DNA of 64,000 nucleotides from Polyangiaceae bacterium (GCA_023150915.1 JAKLKA010000001.1:1-64000), one strand, 5' to 3'. Positions 8,771 through 18,664 are shown, counted from the first letter of the stretch. Translations and numbers: made by a program. Notes: a model not told the origin generated them from the sequence alone.

Positions 8771-9466
8771 TCAGCCGTCCCCTCGCGATAGCGCGAACGC
8801 GTGGCGAACGTCCTTGCCGCGGACCATGAAGACCACCATCTCGGCGATGTTGGTGGCGTGGTCGGCGATGCGCTCCAGATACTTCGCGATCGACTGCAGG
8901 CGGGTCGCGCGAAAGACGCTGCCCGAGTCCTTCATCATCAGCTGAAGAAGCTCGGGGAAGAGCTGCGCGTAGTACGAGTCGACCTGCCCGTCGCGCTCGA
9001 TCACCTCTTCCGCCAGCTCGGTGTTGCCGGCCACGAATGCATCCAGCGAGTCGTGCAACATGGCGAGGGCAGCCTCGGCGATGCGGGTCACGCTTTGCGT
9101 GGCCGGCAGCGGGGGCTCTGCCGAGAGCTCGATCACGCGCTCGCACACGTTCACGCCCAGGTCGCCGATGCGCTCCAGATCGGTCACCAGCTTCATGGTG
9201 GTGGTGATCAGCCTGAGGTCGCTGGCCACGGGCTGGCGGCGTGCCAAGATCTTCAGGCACAGCTGATCGATGTCCAGCTCGAGCTGATCGACTTGCCGAT
9301 CGATGCGCATCGTGAGCCTGGCGCTGTCGGCGTCGCGCTCGGCGAACGCCCGCATGGCCTGAGAGATCAGCTCTTCGGTCCGCGCCCCCATCAGCAAGAG
9401 CTTCTCTTTCAGCGTCTCGAGCTCGGCCTCGTACTCCCGGTCGGTGTGTTTCTGAAGGGTGCTCAT
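8771..9466 (-). CDS. phoU: Phosphate transport system regulator PhoU
   Basis: 231 residues, the usual PhoU length, all helical with the two repeated three-helix bundles that carry the acidic metal-cluster motifs ([14 protein letters not shown] in the first half, [15 protein letters not shown] in the second). PhoU damps PhoR signalling and Pst activity when phosphate is plentiful. The ATG at 9466 overlaps the stop codon of pstB by four bases. It is the last gene of the pstS-C-A-B-phoU operon, transcribed leftward. Confidence 0.97.
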   Translation of the reverse strand: MSTLQKHTDREYEAELETLKEKLLLMGARTEELISQAMRAFAERDADSARLTMRIDRQVDQLELDIDQLCLKILARRQPVASDLRLITTTMKLVTDLERIGDLGVNVCERVIELSAEPPLPATQSVTRIAEAALAMLHDSLDAFVAGNTELAEEVIERDGQVDSYYAQLFPELLQLMMKDSGSVFRATRLQSIAKYLERIADHATNIAEMVVFMVRGKDVRHAFALSRGDG

Positions 9467-10302
9467 CCGAACCGCCCCGTGATGTAGTCCTCGGTCTTCT
9501 TCTCGCTCGGCCGCGTGAAGATCACGTCCGTGCGGTCGTATTCCACCAGCTCACCCAGGTAGAAGAACGCGGTGAAATCGGCCACTCGAGCGGCCTGCTG
9601 CATGTTGTGGGTGACGATCACGATGGTATAGCGCTCGCGCAGCTCGTGAATCAGCTCTTCGACCCGAGCCGTGGCGATGGGGTCGAGTGCCGAGCACGGC
9701 TCGTCCATCAATAGCACTTCGGGCTCGAGCGCCAGGGAACGGGCGATGCACAGCCTCTGCTGCTGGCCGCCGCTCAGGCTGGTTCCGGAGCGACTGAGCA
9801 CGTCTTTGACCTCGTCCCAGAGCGCCACCTGGCGCAGCGCGCGCTCGACCAGCTCTTCCGTGTCCTTGGGGCGAAGGCCGTTCAGCTTGAGCCCCGCCAG
9901 CACGTTCTCGCGGATGGTCATCGTCGGGAACGGATTGGGCTTCTGGAACACCATGCCCACTCGCCGGCGCACCCGGACCGGGTCGACGTCGGGGGCGTAG
10001 ATGTCCTGAAGGTCGAGCAACACCTTGCCTGCCACGCGGGCACCGCTGACCACCTCGTGCATGCGGTTCAGGCAGCGGATGAACGTGGACTTCCCGCAAC
10101 CTGAAGGCCCGATGATCGCGGTGACGGTGGTGGACTCGACGGGCAGGGTGATGCCCTTCAAGACCTCGGTCTTGCCGAAGTGCGCTCTGAGCGCCTCGGC
10201 GCGCATCTTCGGTCGGTCCGGTGCGGCGCTTGGCCGGGCGGGTGTCCGAGCGGATTCGCGCGTGGCTTCGCTGGTGCGGGCGAGAGCAAGGGACTGGATC
10301 AT
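9463..10302 (-). CDS. pstB: Phosphate ABC transporter ATP-binding protein PstB
   Basis: 279 residues from ATG 10302. It carries Walker [11 protein letters not shown]-loop FQKPNPFP typical of PstB, signature LSGGQQQR, Walker B VLLMDEP and the H-loop VTHNM. The N-terminal 35 residues before the ABC fold are longer than in E. coli and low in complexity. It energises phosphate import with PstA and PstC. Start overlaps the end of pstA by four bases and its end overlaps the start of phoU by four bases, so expression is tightly coupled. Confidence 0.97.
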   Translation of the reverse strand: MIQSLALARTSEATRESARTPARPSAAPDRPKMRAEALRAHFGKTEVLKGITLPVESTTVTAIIGPSGCGKSTFIRCLNRMHEVVSGARVAGKVLLDLQDIYAPDVDPVRVRRRVGMVFQKPNPFPTMTIRENVLAGLKLNGLRPKDTEELVERALRQVALWDEVKDVLSRSGTSLSGGQQQRLCIARSLALEPEVLLMDEPCSALDPIATARVEELIHELRERYTIVIVTHNMQQAARVADFTAFFYLGELVEYDRTDVIFTRPSEKKTEDYITGRFG

Positions 10303-11144
10303 CGGGACCTCACACGGTGGCGGACCAGGACTCGGGCGGCGACGTTCAAGATGAGCACCATCCCGATCAGCACCAGCGCCGCAGCCCAGGCTTTCTGGTG
10401 CCAGTCGTCGTAGGGCGACACGGCATAGGTGTAGATCTGCACCGGCAGCGAGGCGGTGGGCTGCGCCAGGCCCGTGGGCCAGAAAGCGTTGTTGAACGCG
10501 GTGAACAGCAGCGGGGCGGTCTCGCCCGCGACCCGGGCAATGGCCAGCATGATGCCGGTGGCGATGCCCGGTGCGGCGGTGCGCAGCACCACGCTGAGCG
10601 TGGCCCGCCACTTGGGCACGCCCAGGCCCAGCGCTGCTTCCCGCAGCGATTCGGGGACCAGTCGCAAGAGCTCTTCGGTGGTGCGCGTCACCGTCGGGAG
10701 CATCAACACCGCCAGCGCCACGCCGCCGGCATAGGCCGAGAAGCTCTTGGTGCGGAGCACGATCAGCGTGTAGACGAAGATGCCAATCGTGATGCTGGGC
10801 ACACCCGACATCACGTCGGCCGAGAAGCGCACCAGCTTGGCGAAGCGGTGCTGGCCGAACTCGGCCAGGTACACGCCGGCCAGCACCCCGGGAGGAATGC
10901 CGAACAGGCAGGCAAGCCCTACCAGCTCGAGCGTGCCCAAGAGCGCGTTGGCCATGCCGCCGCCCGCTTCGCCCACCGGCTTGGGAAGCTCGGTGAAGAA
11001 CGCCCAGTCGAGGCCGCCGATCCCCCGTGAGGTGACGTAGTACAGCACCAGGCCGAGCGGGATCAGCGCGGCCCCAGTGGCCAAGAGGCAGAGCCCTCGC
11101 ACCGCGGCGTCGACCAGCTTCCGCTGTGAATACCGCTCTTTCAT
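10299..11144 (-). CDS. pstA: Phosphate ABC transporter permease PstA
   Basis: 281 residues with six predicted membrane segments and the EAA-loop region ([20 protein letters not shown]) that contacts PstB. I take the ATG at 11142-11144, which forms an ATGA overlap with the stop of pstC; a longer frame upstream is not needed. Forms the inner-membrane channel with PstC. Confidence 0.95.
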   Translation of the reverse strand: MKERYSQRKLVDAAVRGLCLLATGAALIPLGLVLYYVTSRGIGGLDWAFFTELPKPVGEAGGGMANALLGTLELVGLACLFGIPPGVLAGVYLAEFGQHRFAKLVRFSADVMSGVPSITIGIFVYTLIVLRTKSFSAYAGGVALAVLMLPTVTRTTEELLRLVPESLREAALGLGVPKWRATLSVVLRTAAPGIATGIMLAIARVAGETAPLLFTAFNNAFWPTGLAQPTASLPVQIYTYAVSPYDDWHQKAWAAALVLIGMVLILNVAARVLVRHRVRSR

Positions 11145-12127
11145 CCGCGTGCCCCTTCCGGCGCGCGCCCCACGCGCCACACCAGCAGGCGGGCCACGAC
11201 GTTGAGGATCAAGGTCACCGCGAACAAGAGCAACCCGATCTCGGCGAGCGCTCCCAGATAGACGTCACCCGTGGCTTCGGTGAACTCGTTGGCGATGACG
11301 CTGGCCATGGTGTAGCCGGGGGCGAACAGCGACACGCTGATGTCGGTGCGGTTGCCGATCACCATGGTGATCGCCATGGTTTCGCCCAGCGCGCGACCCA
11401 ACCCCAAAATGATGGCGCCGACGATGCCCGAGCGCGCGTACGGCAAGATGGTGTGCCTCAGCGCTTCCCATCGGGTGCTGCCGAGGGCCAGGGCCCCTTC
11501 GCGCAGGCTATCGGGGACGGCCCGCAGCACCTCGCGCGACACGCTGGAGATGGTCGGCGTGATCATGATCGCCAGGATGATGCCGCCGGCCAGCATGCCG
11601 AACCCCTGGTGCGGACCCTGGAACAGCGGCAAGAAGCCGAGCGTCTTGCCCAAGAACGGCTCCAGGTGGTTCCGCAAGAATGGCGCCAACGCGAAGATGC
11701 CCCACAGGCCGTAGATCACGCTCGGCACCGCCGCGAGCAGCTCGACCAAGAAGCTCACCGGGGAGCGCAGCCAGGGTGGCGCAAGCTCGGTCAGGAACAC
11801 CGCGACCCCGAGCGAGATCGGGACCGCGATGCCGAGCGCCAGCAGCGAAGAGACGAGCGTGCCGTAGATGAAGGGCAGGGCGCCGAACGAGTCGCGAACC
11901 GGATCCCAGTCGCGCCCGACGATGAAGCGCCAGCCCGAGTGGGCGATGGACGGACGGGCGGCGACCCACATCTGGATCGCCATGGCACCCAGCACCAGCA
12001 CGATGGTGATGGCGAACAGGGCGGCGACCCCGCGGAACAGCACGTCCCCCGCGTTCACCTCGGCGCCGAGCAGCGCCATCAGGCGCGAGCGGCGTCGTGT
12101 CAGGGGGGCCGCGGTCCGCGAAGTCAT
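11141..12127 (-). CDS. pstC: Phosphate ABC transporter permease PstC
   Basis: 328 residues, six membrane segments. The EAA loop reads [20 protein letters not shown] and the family motifs [10 protein letters not shown] and [10 protein letters not shown] are clear. It has a large periplasmic loop after the first helix, as usual for PstC. Its start lies one base after the stop of pstS, and its stop overlaps the start of pstA. Confidence 0.96.
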   Translation of the reverse strand: MTSRTAAPLTRRRSRLMALLGAEVNAGDVLFRGVAALFAITIVLVLGAMAIQMWVAARPSIAHSGWRFIVGRDWDPVRDSFGALPFIYGTLVSSLLALGIAVPISLGVAVFLTELAPPWLRSPVSFLVELLAAVPSVIYGLWGIFALAPFLRNHLEPFLGKTLGFLPLFQGPHQGFGMLAGGIILAIMITPTISSVSREVLRAVPDSLREGALALGSTRWEALRHTILPYARSGIVGAIILGLGRALGETMAITMVIGNRTDISVSLFAPGYTMASVIANEFTEATGDVYLGALAEIGLLLFAVTLILNVVARLLVWRVGRAPEGARG

Positions 12128-12128
12128 C

Positions 12129-13238
12129 TCACCCGCCGGGAAGCAGCTTGTCGTTGCCGGAGCGCAGCGACCTGATGCGCGCCTCGGTCTTCGTGATCAG
12201 CGCGTCGGGCAGCGGCGCGTAGTCGAGCTCGGCGGCGTGCTTCTGCCCGTCGTGGAGCGCCCACCACAAGAACTTCGCCAGGGCTTGCCCCTTGGTCTTG
12301 TCCTTGGCGTCTTCGTAGACCAACAGGTACGTGAACGACGAAATCGGGTAGGCCTTCTCGCCCGCTGGGTCGGTCAGCGACGCGGTGAGGTCGTCGCCGA
12401 CCTCGACGCCGGCCGCAGCCGCAGTGATGGTCTGGGCCGTTGGCTCGACGAATTGCCCCGCTTTGTTCCTGAGCTGCGCGATCGGGAGCTTGTTCTGCTT
12501 CGCGTACGCCAGCTCGACGTAGCCGATGGTGAACGGGGTGGTCTTGACCTGACCGGTCACGCCCTCGTTGCCCTTGGCGCCCAGGCCCACCGGCCACTTC
12601 ACGCTCTTGCCGGCGCCCACCTTGTCCTTGTACTCGGTCGACACCTTCGCCAGATAGTCGGTGAAGACGGCGGTCGTGCCGCTGCCATCCGAGCGGTACA
12701 CCACGGCGATGTCCTTGTCGGGCAGCTTCGCGCCGGGGTTACCCTCGGCGATCTTGGGGTCGTTCCACTTCTTGATGGTGCCCAGGTACACGCCCGAGAC
12801 TGCGTCGGCGCTGAGCTTGAGCGGCGCGCCGAGCTCGGGCACGTTGTAGGTGATGACGACGGCGCCGAGCGTGGTGGGGACGTGGTGGAGCTTGGTCGGG
12901 GCCTTCTGCACCTCGTCGGCGGTCATCGGCGCGTCGCTGGCGCCGAAGTCCACGGTGCCCGCGCTGATCTGCCGAATGCCTCCGCCGGATCCGATCGACT
13001 GGTAGTTGATCTGAACGCCTGGGTTCGCCTTGTTGTATTCACTGATCCACTTGCTGTAGAGCGGATAGGGGAAGGTCGCGCCGGCGCCCACCAGGCTCAC
13101 CGTGCCCGCCTGGGCCGGAGCGGTGCCGCCCGACGAGCCGCTTGGACCGGGGCCAGCGCCGTCGGGCTTGGAACAGCCCACCGAGGCGGTGAGCGGAAGA
13201 CACACCAGTGCACTGACGAGGTTTCTGCGGGAAATCAT
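12129..13238 (-). CDS. pstS: Phosphate-binding lipoprotein PstS
   Basis: 369 residues. A lipoprotein signal ends at Cys22 (LTASVGC) and is followed by a Gly/Ser/Pro linker. The binding-protein fold has the phosphate-contacting motifs GAGATFPYPLY, GSGGGIRQI, DFGASDAPM and RSDGSGTT. The lipid anchor is expected to hold it in the periplasm for delivery to PstCA. It is the first gene of the pst operon. AGGAGA lies about 10 bases before the ATG, and a Pho box (13298-13313) is 60 bases upstream. Confidence 0.97.
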   Translation of the reverse strand: MISRRNLVSALVCLPLTASVGCSKPDGAGPGPSGSSGGTAPAQAGTVSLVGAGATFPYPLYSKWISEYNKANPGVQINYQSIGSGGGIRQISAGTVDFGASDAPMTADEVQKAPTKLHHVPTTLGAVVITYNVPELGAPLKLSADAVSGVYLGTIKKWNDPKIAEGNPGAKLPDKDIAVVYRSDGSGTTAVFTDYLAKVSTEYKDKVGAGKSVKWPVGLGAKGNEGVTGQVKTTPFTIGYVELAYAKQNKLPIAQLRNKAGQFVEPTAQTITAAAAGVEVGDDLTASLTDPAGEKAYPISSFTYLLVYEDAKDKTKGQALAKFLWWALHDGQKHAAELDYAPLPDALITKTEARIRSLRSGNDKLLPGG

Positions 13239-13297
13239 GGCTTGGGTTCTCCTACCAGCGCCGCGGTGCTCGCGTGCGGCGCCCCTGCAACAACACT

Positions 13298-13313
13298 GTG
13301 ACGATTGGGTGAC
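13298..13313 (-). promoter_or_regulatory. Pho box upstream of pstS
   Basis: Two GTCAC units (sense strand of pstS) exactly 11 bases apart: GTCACCCAATCGTCAC. The 11-bp direct-repeat layout is that of PhoB binding sites. It lies in the 81-base gap between the porin stop and pstS, so the pst operon is predicted to have its own phosphate-starvation promoter. Confidence 0.7.
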
Positions 13314-13319
13314 GCGCGG

Positions 13320-14573
13320 TCAGAACGAGACCTGTGCGGCGACGATCAGCTCGTGGCGAGTCTTGGCCAGGTCGTAGTCGTACACGCTGTAGCTGGCCTG
13401 GAGCTTCGCCTCGTGCTTCGAGATGAAGTAGTTGAGGCCACCCTCGTACACCCAGGTCTCGTCTTCTTTTGCCGTCGAGCTCTGATCGGTGTTCGGGTCC
13501 ACGTAGCCCACGCGCGCGACGGGCTGCAGGCGACCGAAGAACGTGTAGCCGGCGGCGGCGTAGAAGCCGTGCCCCGGAATTCGATCGGCGTCGGTCGCAG
13601 GCATGTCCCAGGCCCGGATGTACTCGGCCTGCAGCAGGGCGTTCGCGGCCTCGATGCGCAGATCCCCTTCCACCCGGTCTTTGGTGCCCGCGCGGTCGCG
13701 GTCGGTGACGCCCATGTAGCCCACGGCGCCGACCATGACTTGCTTCACCGGGAAGGCCTCGACACGCAACCCCACGTCTTTCTGGTTGTTGGTGTCGGCC
13801 TTGTTCTGGCCCTCGCCATTGAGCACACTCAGCGAATAATAGAGCTTGTCTTTGAACAGCTTCTTGTCGACCCGCACGCCGATGTCGCGCTTGTCGCCCC
13901 ACTTGCGGGCCACCGCGGCGCGCTCGGGGAAGAGCAGCTTGGACGAGCCGTTGTAGCCCTCCCAGCTCACCGGCATCTTGAACTGGCCCATCGAAACGTC
14001 GGCCCAGTCGCTGATGAAGGTGATGAAGAAGTCCTGCATGATGGACACGGCGCTCGGGCTCTGCTGGACCGTGACGCTGGTCGAGCCGTCGGCGGTCGGA
14101 ACCGTGCTCTTCTCGGGGTCCAGCACCTTGGCGGGATCGATCATCAGCTGGTAGCCGACCCGCATCGGGACGATCTCGCCCTTGACCCGGATCTCGGCGC
14201 GGCGCAGGCGGAAGGTGCTCGGCGCCTTCACCCCCTCTTGGCGGGGAACGAACAGCCAGCCTTGGAGCAACGCGCCCGGCTGGAAGAAGCCTTCCTTGCC
14301 GACCGCGAGCTTGGCGGGCTCGTCTTTGCGCTCGCGGGGCGGTGTCGGCTCGGGTGCGGACTCGGGCGGTCGGACCTTGGCTGCCGGTGCTGGCTCAGCC
14401 GCCGGAGCAGCGGGCTCGGCCGGCTCGGCTGCTGGCGGAGGTGCCGCGGCCGGCGCCGGCACGGCGGCTGGTGGGGTCGGGGCGGGCTCGGGTGCAGGCG
14501 CGCCTTGGGCGAAAGCGGGTACGGTGTGGAGCAGCGCGAGCGTGGTGCCCGCGAAGAACGTGGAAGTGCGCAT
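13320..14573 (-). CDS. Outer-membrane porin, phosphate-selective (OprP/OprO-like)
   Basis: 417 residues: signal peptide (ending near AFAQG), a Pro/Ala-rich periplasmic linker to about residue 85, then a beta-barrel with porin OprP/O features (RLRRAEIRVKGEIVPMRVGY near the start, GQFKMPVSWEG, repeated alternating strands, terminal VAAQVSF with the C-terminal Phe needed for barrel insertion). The neighbouring pst operon and the Pho box in front support a phosphate or polyphosphate channel, but the ligand is inferred. Such a linker is unusual for OprP itself and may span toward peptidoglycan. Confidence 0.85.
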   Translation of the reverse strand: MRTSTFFAGTTLALLHTVPAFAQGAPAPEPAPTPPAAVPAPAAAPPPAAEPAEPAAPAAEPAPAAKVRPPESAPEPTPPRERKDEPAKLAVGKEGFFQPGALLQGWLFVPRQEGVKAPSTFRLRRAEIRVKGEIVPMRVGYQLMIDPAKVLDPEKSTVPTADGSTSVTVQQSPSAVSIMQDFFITFISDWADVSMGQFKMPVSWEGYNGSSKLLFPERAAVARKWGDKRDIGVRVDKKLFKDKLYYSLSVLNGEGQNKADTNNQKDVGLRVEAFPVKQVMVGAVGYMGVTDRDRAGTKDRVEGDLRIEAANALLQAEYIRAWDMPATDADRIPGHGFYAAAGYTFFGRLQPVARVGYVDPNTDQSSTAKEDETWVYEGGLNYFISKHEAKLQASYSVYDYDLAKTRHELIVAAQVSF

Positions 14574-14608
14574 CAGTGACCTCGGTGTGGGGTATTTCGT
14601 CTATTCGT

Positions 14609-14635
14609 GTGACGCTGGTGTGACAAGAGGGTGAG
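14609..14635. promoter_or_regulatory. Pho box between the porin and the divergent lipoprotein
   Basis: Three plus-strand GTGA(C/G) units at 14609, 14620 and 14631, each 11 bases apart (GTGAC, GTGAC, GTGAG). On the porin strand these read as GTCAC repeats about 35 bases before the ATG. It is the longest of the four Pho boxes in the window. Because the lipoprotein at 14674 is divergent, it may serve both genes. Confidence 0.7.
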
Positions 14636-14673
14636 TTTCGAGAAAAATGATCGCGTTTTACGAAGTCACTGCG

Positions 14674-15189
14674 ATGAAGTGGCACATCTTCGGAGCGATT
14701 GTGGCGGCCGTGTGCTGGTGCGCAGGCTGCGGCTGCGCCGCTTCGAACGACCGCCGCTCGGAGCAGAGCTCGAGCGCGGCGTCCCCCACCCACGACGCCT
14801 GGGGTGCCACGTTCTCGCTGCCCTCGGGCTTCAGTGGTGGAGAGAACGACGCCGGCGGCATCGAGCTGACCGACGGCGACGTCGCGGTGATGATCGGGCG
14901 CCACGTGATCGGCGATGGGTCGTTCGCCGGCTTCGCGGAAGAGCGGCGTCGCTCGCTGACCGAGCTCGGCGCTGCCGAGTCGCTCACCCAGAATGCCCAG
15001 CGCGTTTCCGGAAGCGACGCCGTCGTGTTCAGCGGGCCGGGGTCCGACGGCGTCGAGCTCAGATTGCTGCTCGTGCAGCTCGACGCGAAGACGGGCGCGA
15101 GCTTCTTGCTCGTCGCCGAGGGCGGCAAGCGTCAGCGTCTGGAAGCCGCTTGGGCCATGCTGCTGGGCTCGCTGGTGCTGCCGAAATGA
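14674..15189 (+). CDS. Small lipoprotein divergent from the phosphate porin
   Basis: 171 residues from the ATG at 14674, chosen because it begins a clean lipoprotein signal (VCWCAGCGC region). The mature part is one compact alpha/beta domain (GATFSLPSGFSGG, DGVELRLLLVQLDAKTG, AWAMLLGSLVLP). This resembles short envelope proteins that test for membrane-stress style fitness, but I do not recognise a family. It shares the porin's Pho box region, so it may be phosphate-regulated. Confidence 0.7.
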   Translation: MKWHIFGAIVAAVCWCAGCGCAASNDRRSEQSSSAASPTHDAWGATFSLPSGFSGGENDAGGIELTDGDVAVMIGRHVIGDGSFAGFAEERRRSLTELGAAESLTQNAQRVSGSDAVVFSGPGSDGVELRLLLVQLDAKTGASFLLVAEGGKRQRLEAAWAMLLGSLVLPK

Positions 15190-15234
15190 GGGCGGTTCGC
15201 CCTGGCGGCGGTTGCTTGCTATGGTGACCTCCCG

Positions 15235-15567
15235 GTGACGGATCCCAAGGACCTGGACGCCATCGACGAAGGCTGGGGCGAGGACCCCGAGCCGGCGAAG
15301 CCCGAATCGGTGAAGCCCGAGCCGGCGAAGCCTGCGCCGAAGCCCGTCCCGAAGGTCCAGCTGAAGCACCTCGGCAAGCCCGCGCCAGCGCCGCTGGCCG
15401 CGCCCGCCGAGCCGCCGCCCGACGACGACATCGAGTTCGAAGCGGACGCCGTGGCCCGCGACTCGATGCCGACGTTCCAGCACCCGAACCCACTGCAGTT
15501 CGACTTGCCGGACTCGCCGCGGGTGCCGAAACCGCCGCCGCTGCCCAAGTTCCGCCGCAAGCGGTAG
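15235..15567 (+). CDS. Small Pro/Lys-rich hypothetical protein
   Basis: 110 residues from the GTG at 15235. It has no signal and no membrane segment; composition is dominated by Pro, Ala, Lys, Asp and Glu with a PEPAKP-like repeat at about residues 18-40 and a basic end (KFRRKR). Likely disordered. Third codon positions are G/C rich, which supports coding. It ends one base from the convergent phoR stop. No function can be assigned. Confidence 0.55.
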   Translation: MTDPKDLDAIDEGWGEDPEPAKPESVKPEPAKPAPKPVPKVQLKHLGKPAPAPLAAPAEPPPDDDIEFEADAVARDSMPTFQHPNPLQFDLPDSPRVPKPPPLPKFRRKR

Positions 15568-17373
15568 TCAGGGCGCTGCGGCGCCGGGGGCAGATCGCTC
15601 GGCTGGGGGCGGCATGCGGGTGCCCAGCGTGAACGAGAACCGCGTGCCTCGGCCCAGCTCGCTCTCGACGCGCGCGGTTCCGCCCATGGCCTCGACCAGG
15701 TGCTTCACGATCGAGAGGCCCAGGCCCGTGCCGCCGAGCTCACGCGAACGCCCGGCATCCACGCGATAGAACCGCTCGAACAGCCGGGGCAAGTGGCGCG
15801 GCTCGATGCCAGGCCCGTCGTCCGCCACCTCGACGCGGATCAGCTCACCCTCTTCGCTGGCGCCCAGCGTCACGGTGGTGCCGCTGGGGCAATACTTCAC
15901 GGCATTGTCGATCAGGTTGGTCAGCACGTGGTCGAGCGCCTTCTCGTCGGTCACCACCCTGGGCAGCGTCGCCGGCACCAGACTGCAGAGCTGGATGCCC
16001 TTCTTCTCCGCGCGCTCCCGGAAGAGGCCCAAGAGGCTCTTCGCGTGCTTCTCGAAATCGAGCTCAGCGAAGTGGAGCTCGTACTTTCGCGACTCGATGC
16101 GGGACAGGTCGAGCAGATCCTCGACCAGCTCGCGCAGGCGTTCGGCGTTGCGATCGATGATTTTGACGAACCGCCGTGCGGCGTCCGGGTCGCGCTCGAG
16201 CGCCGTCTCCAGCGTTTCGGCTGCCGAGCGGATCGCCGTCACCGGCGTGCGCAGCTCGTGGGACACGTTCGCCACGAAATCGCGGCGCATGGTCTCGAGC
16301 CGTCGCATGTCGGTCACGTCTACGAACACTGCCAAAGTTCCGCCCTGGTCTCCGGCCAGAGGTGCGGCGCGCACCAGCAGACGCCGGGGTTTCAGCCCGC
16401 CCACGTCAATTTCGCGCGACATCGGCTCGTCGCCCTCCAGGCACTCGTCCAGCAGCGTCTTCAACTCTGCGTGGCGGATCACCTCGAGCGGGGTCTTGCC
16501 CTGAGCGTCCGAAGGCAACAGCAGCATCTCGCACAGTGCCGGGTTGACCAGTGCCACGCGGCGGTCGCGATCGAGCAAGAGCACGCCTTCGTGCATGCCG
16601 CTCAGGATCCCGCTGACGCGATCGCGCTCGGTGCGCAGCTCCGAGAGCGTCGAGCTCAGACTCGATGCCAGGTGATCGAGCGCACGGCCGAGCTCGCCGA
16701 TCTCGTCATGCTCCGTCCGTCGCGTGCGCGTCGCCAGATCGCCCGAGGCCATTCGGCGCGCGGCCTGGGTCAAGGCGTGGGCGTCGCGCCACACCACCTG
16801 CGCCGCCACGGTCGAGAGCACGATCGCCAAGCCGAAGGCCAAGAGAACCGCGATGCCGGCGAGCCGCTGCAGATTCGATACCACCTGGTCGACCCGAGCC
16901 AGCGACAGCGCCAGGCGTGCCACGCCCACGGTCTTCCCCTCTCTGACCACGGGCTCGGCCATGTAGAGCATGCGCTGGCCGACGGTGGCGCTCAAGCGCA
17001 CGTCGTCACCGGAGCCACCGGCGAGCGCAGCTTTCACCTCGGGGCGCTCGCCGTGGTTCTCGACCAGCGGCAGATCGGACAGCGGCAGATCGGACTCGCC
17101 ATACACCGCGCCGCTGGGCGTGATCAGGGTCACCCGGGCTTCTGCGCGCCGGCCCAGCAGCTGCGCGAGGGCCTGCCACTCGGCGGGCGACCGCGGCGGC
17201 GCGTCCCCCACCTCTTGCGCCACCAGCCGCACGCGCACCCTGAGATCGGAGCGCACGCTGCCGAGCATGGCCTCTTCCAGCGCGCCGCGCAGGTAGGCGT
17301 AGCTGGCGAAGACCGGAACGATGATCAGCCCGAGCGACAGCAAGAAGAGCTTGGCGCGGACGCCCAGCTTCAA
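15568..17373 (-). CDS. phoR: Phosphate sensor histidine kinase PhoR
   Basis: 601 residues. Two membrane helices (about 9-30 and 155-180) flank a periplasmic domain; then HAMP, a PAS domain (LLDRDRRVALVNPALCEML), HisKA with His372 in NVSHELRTP, and HATPase (NLIDNAVKYCP, DDGPGIE, GTGLGLSI). The layout matches the longer PhoR type with an extracytoplasmic loop. I place the start at TTG 17371-17373, whose TTGA overlaps the phoB stop; the open frame upstream of it overlies phoB and is not coding. Partner of the phoB encoded just before it. Confidence 0.92.
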   Translation of the reverse strand: MKLGVRAKLFLLSLGLIIVPVFASYAYLRGALEEAMLGSVRSDLRVRVRLVAQEVGDAPPRSPAEWQALAQLLGRRAEARVTLITPSGAVYGESDLPLSDLPLVENHGERPEVKAALAGGSGDDVRLSATVGQRMLYMAEPVVREGKTVGVARLALSLARVDQVVSNLQRLAGIAVLLAFGLAIVLSTVAAQVVWRDAHALTQAARRMASGDLATRTRRTEHDEIGELGRALDHLASSLSSTLSELRTERDRVSGILSGMHEGVLLLDRDRRVALVNPALCEMLLLPSDAQGKTPLEVIRHAELKTLLDECLEGDEPMSREIDVGGLKPRRLLVRAAPLAGDQGGTLAVFVDVTDMRRLETMRRDFVANVSHELRTPVTAIRSAAETLETALERDPDAARRFVKIIDRNAERLRELVEDLLDLSRIESRKYELHFAELDFEKHAKSLLGLFRERAEKKGIQLCSLVPATLPRVVTDEKALDHVLTNLIDNAVKYCPSGTTVTLGASEEGELIRVEVADDGPGIEPRHLPRLFERFYRVDAGRSRELGGTGLGLSIVKHLVEAMGGTARVESELGRGTRFSFTLGTRMPPPAERSAPGAAAP

Positions 17374-18077
17374 GCGCTTGCCTCGTCGGGGGACCCTTTG
17401 AAGCGATAGCCCACGCCGCGCACCGTCTCGACGTAGTCGCGGGCGCCCTCCAGCTTCTCGCGCAGGCGCTTGACGTGGGTGTCGACCGTGCGCGTGGTGA
17501 TGTCCGCCTGGATACCCCAGACGTCGTCGAGCAAGGCGGAGCGTGTCTGCACGCGGTTCCGGCGCTCGTAGAGCGTGACCAGCAAACGGAACTCGAGGGC
17601 GGTGAGCTCGATCTCGTGCTCGTCGACCCACACCCGATGCGCATCACGATCGATGCGCAGGCACCCGAACTCGATGCTCGCCTCGGCGGGTGGCCGATCG
17701 CTCGGGGCCGACGCGCGGCGCAAGATGGCCTGAATGCGCAACAGCAGCTCGCGCACGCTGAACGGCTTCACGATGTAGTCGTCGGCGCCCAGCTCGAACC
17801 CCACCACGCGGTCGATCTCTTCACCGCGGGCGGTGAGCATGACGACCGGGATGGCGCGGGTGGTCACGTCTTCCTTCAGCGAGCGGCAGACTTCCGTCCC
17901 CGCCAGGTCGGGCAGCATCAGGTCGAGCAAGACCAGATCGGGCGCCTCGGAGCGCGCCAGCCTCAGCCCTTCGACCCCGCGCTCTGCCGAGATGGCATCG
18001 TGACCGGCCTGACGTAGGTTGTACGTCAGCACCTGTTGCAGATCCCGTTCGTCTTCGATGACGAGAACTTTGGCCAT
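17370..18077 (-). CDS. phoB: Phosphate response regulator PhoB
   Basis: 235 residues: receiver with VIEDE, Asp in LLDLMLPD and Lys in IVKPFS, then a winged-helix OmpR/PhoB DNA-binding domain (TRTVDTHVKRLREKL, VRGVGYRF). It activates Pho box promoters when phosphorylated by PhoR, whose gene overlaps it by four bases. Its own upstream region carries a Pho box (18103-18118), predicting positive autoregulation. Confidence 0.95.
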   Translation of the reverse strand: MAKVLVIEDERDLQQVLTYNLRQAGHDAISAERGVEGLRLARSEAPDLVLLDLMLPDLAGTEVCRSLKEDVTTRAIPVVMLTARGEEIDRVVGFELGADDYIVKPFSVRELLLRIQAILRRASAPSDRPPAEASIEFGCLRIDRDAHRVWVDEHEIELTALEFRLLVTLYERRNRVQTRSALLDDVWGIQADITTRTVDTHVKRLREKLEGARDYVETVRGVGYRFKGSPDEASA

Positions 18078-18102
18078 CGCGCCCTCCGACTAGCGTGTCT
18101 GT

Positions 18103-18118
18103 GTGACGAAACGGTGAC
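18103..18118 (-). promoter_or_regulatory. Pho box upstream of phoB
   Basis: GTCACCGTTTCGTCAC on the phoB strand: two GTCAC units 11 bases apart, 26 bases before the ATG. Confidence 0.7.
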
Positions 18119-18259
18119 GACGTCGGCCGAGGCTTACCATGCAGCCCCATCGGGCTGCATCACACGGCCTGTTTCGCCGGCGAAAGGTCGGGTGCTGGGG
18201 TGAGCTCGGAAACCGCCGGGCGACATCGTCGAAAACTCGCCGCGACGCTCGGCGGACGA

Positions 18260-18601
18260 TCAGGCTACCGGTTCGAGCTCGTCGTCGAGTCGCCGCGGCC
18301 GGCTCGACGTCAAGTAGGCGCGGGGGCCCGGGGGGGCGCTTTCGACGGCCCGCAGCACCTCGTCTTGCACCGCCAGGCGGCGGTTCGGTCGGATCGGCGC
18401 GCCGTCGAACTCGACTAGCCAGAGCCGCTCGACGCGGCGCCCGCGCTCGAGCTTCGACTCGGCGCGCACCAGCTGAATGCGCATCAGGAAGAGCGCCGCC
18501 GAGACACGCCCGAAAAGCCCCCGACCGCGATCGGTCTCGACCTCCAAGAGCGACAGGATGCCGCTGCCCGACTCCACGAAACGAACCACCGTGTTTCTCA
18601 T
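18260..18601 (-). CDS. Stand-alone ACT-domain protein
   Basis: 113 residues from the second ATG (18601). Residues about 12-85 read as an ACT domain of the GlnD/GlyR kind: LLEVETDRGRGLFGRVSAAL, then IQLVRAESKLERGRRVERLWLVEF and a closing helix (LAVQDEVLRAVES). ACT domains bind small ligands, often amino acids, and act as regulators. The gene sits between the two phoB genes on the same strand with gaps of 63 and 182 bases. Function unknown; the domain call rests on pattern only. Confidence 0.6.
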   Translation of the reverse strand: MRNTVVRFVESGSGILSLLEVETDRGRGLFGRVSAALFLMRIQLVRAESKLERGRRVERLWLVEFDGAPIRPNRRLAVQDEVLRAVESAPPGPRAYLTSSRPRRLDDELEPVA

Positions 18602-18664
18602 GGGGCGCAGCATGCGGGCGTCAGGTGAGCGCGACGTGACCCAGCGGTAGAATCCACGTGACGC

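Noticed and set aside
8764-8779. GACGGC-CTCA-GCCGTC hairpin at the end of phoU as terminator
   Set aside because: The stem is only 6 bp, the loop contains the stop codon and there is no run of T after it.
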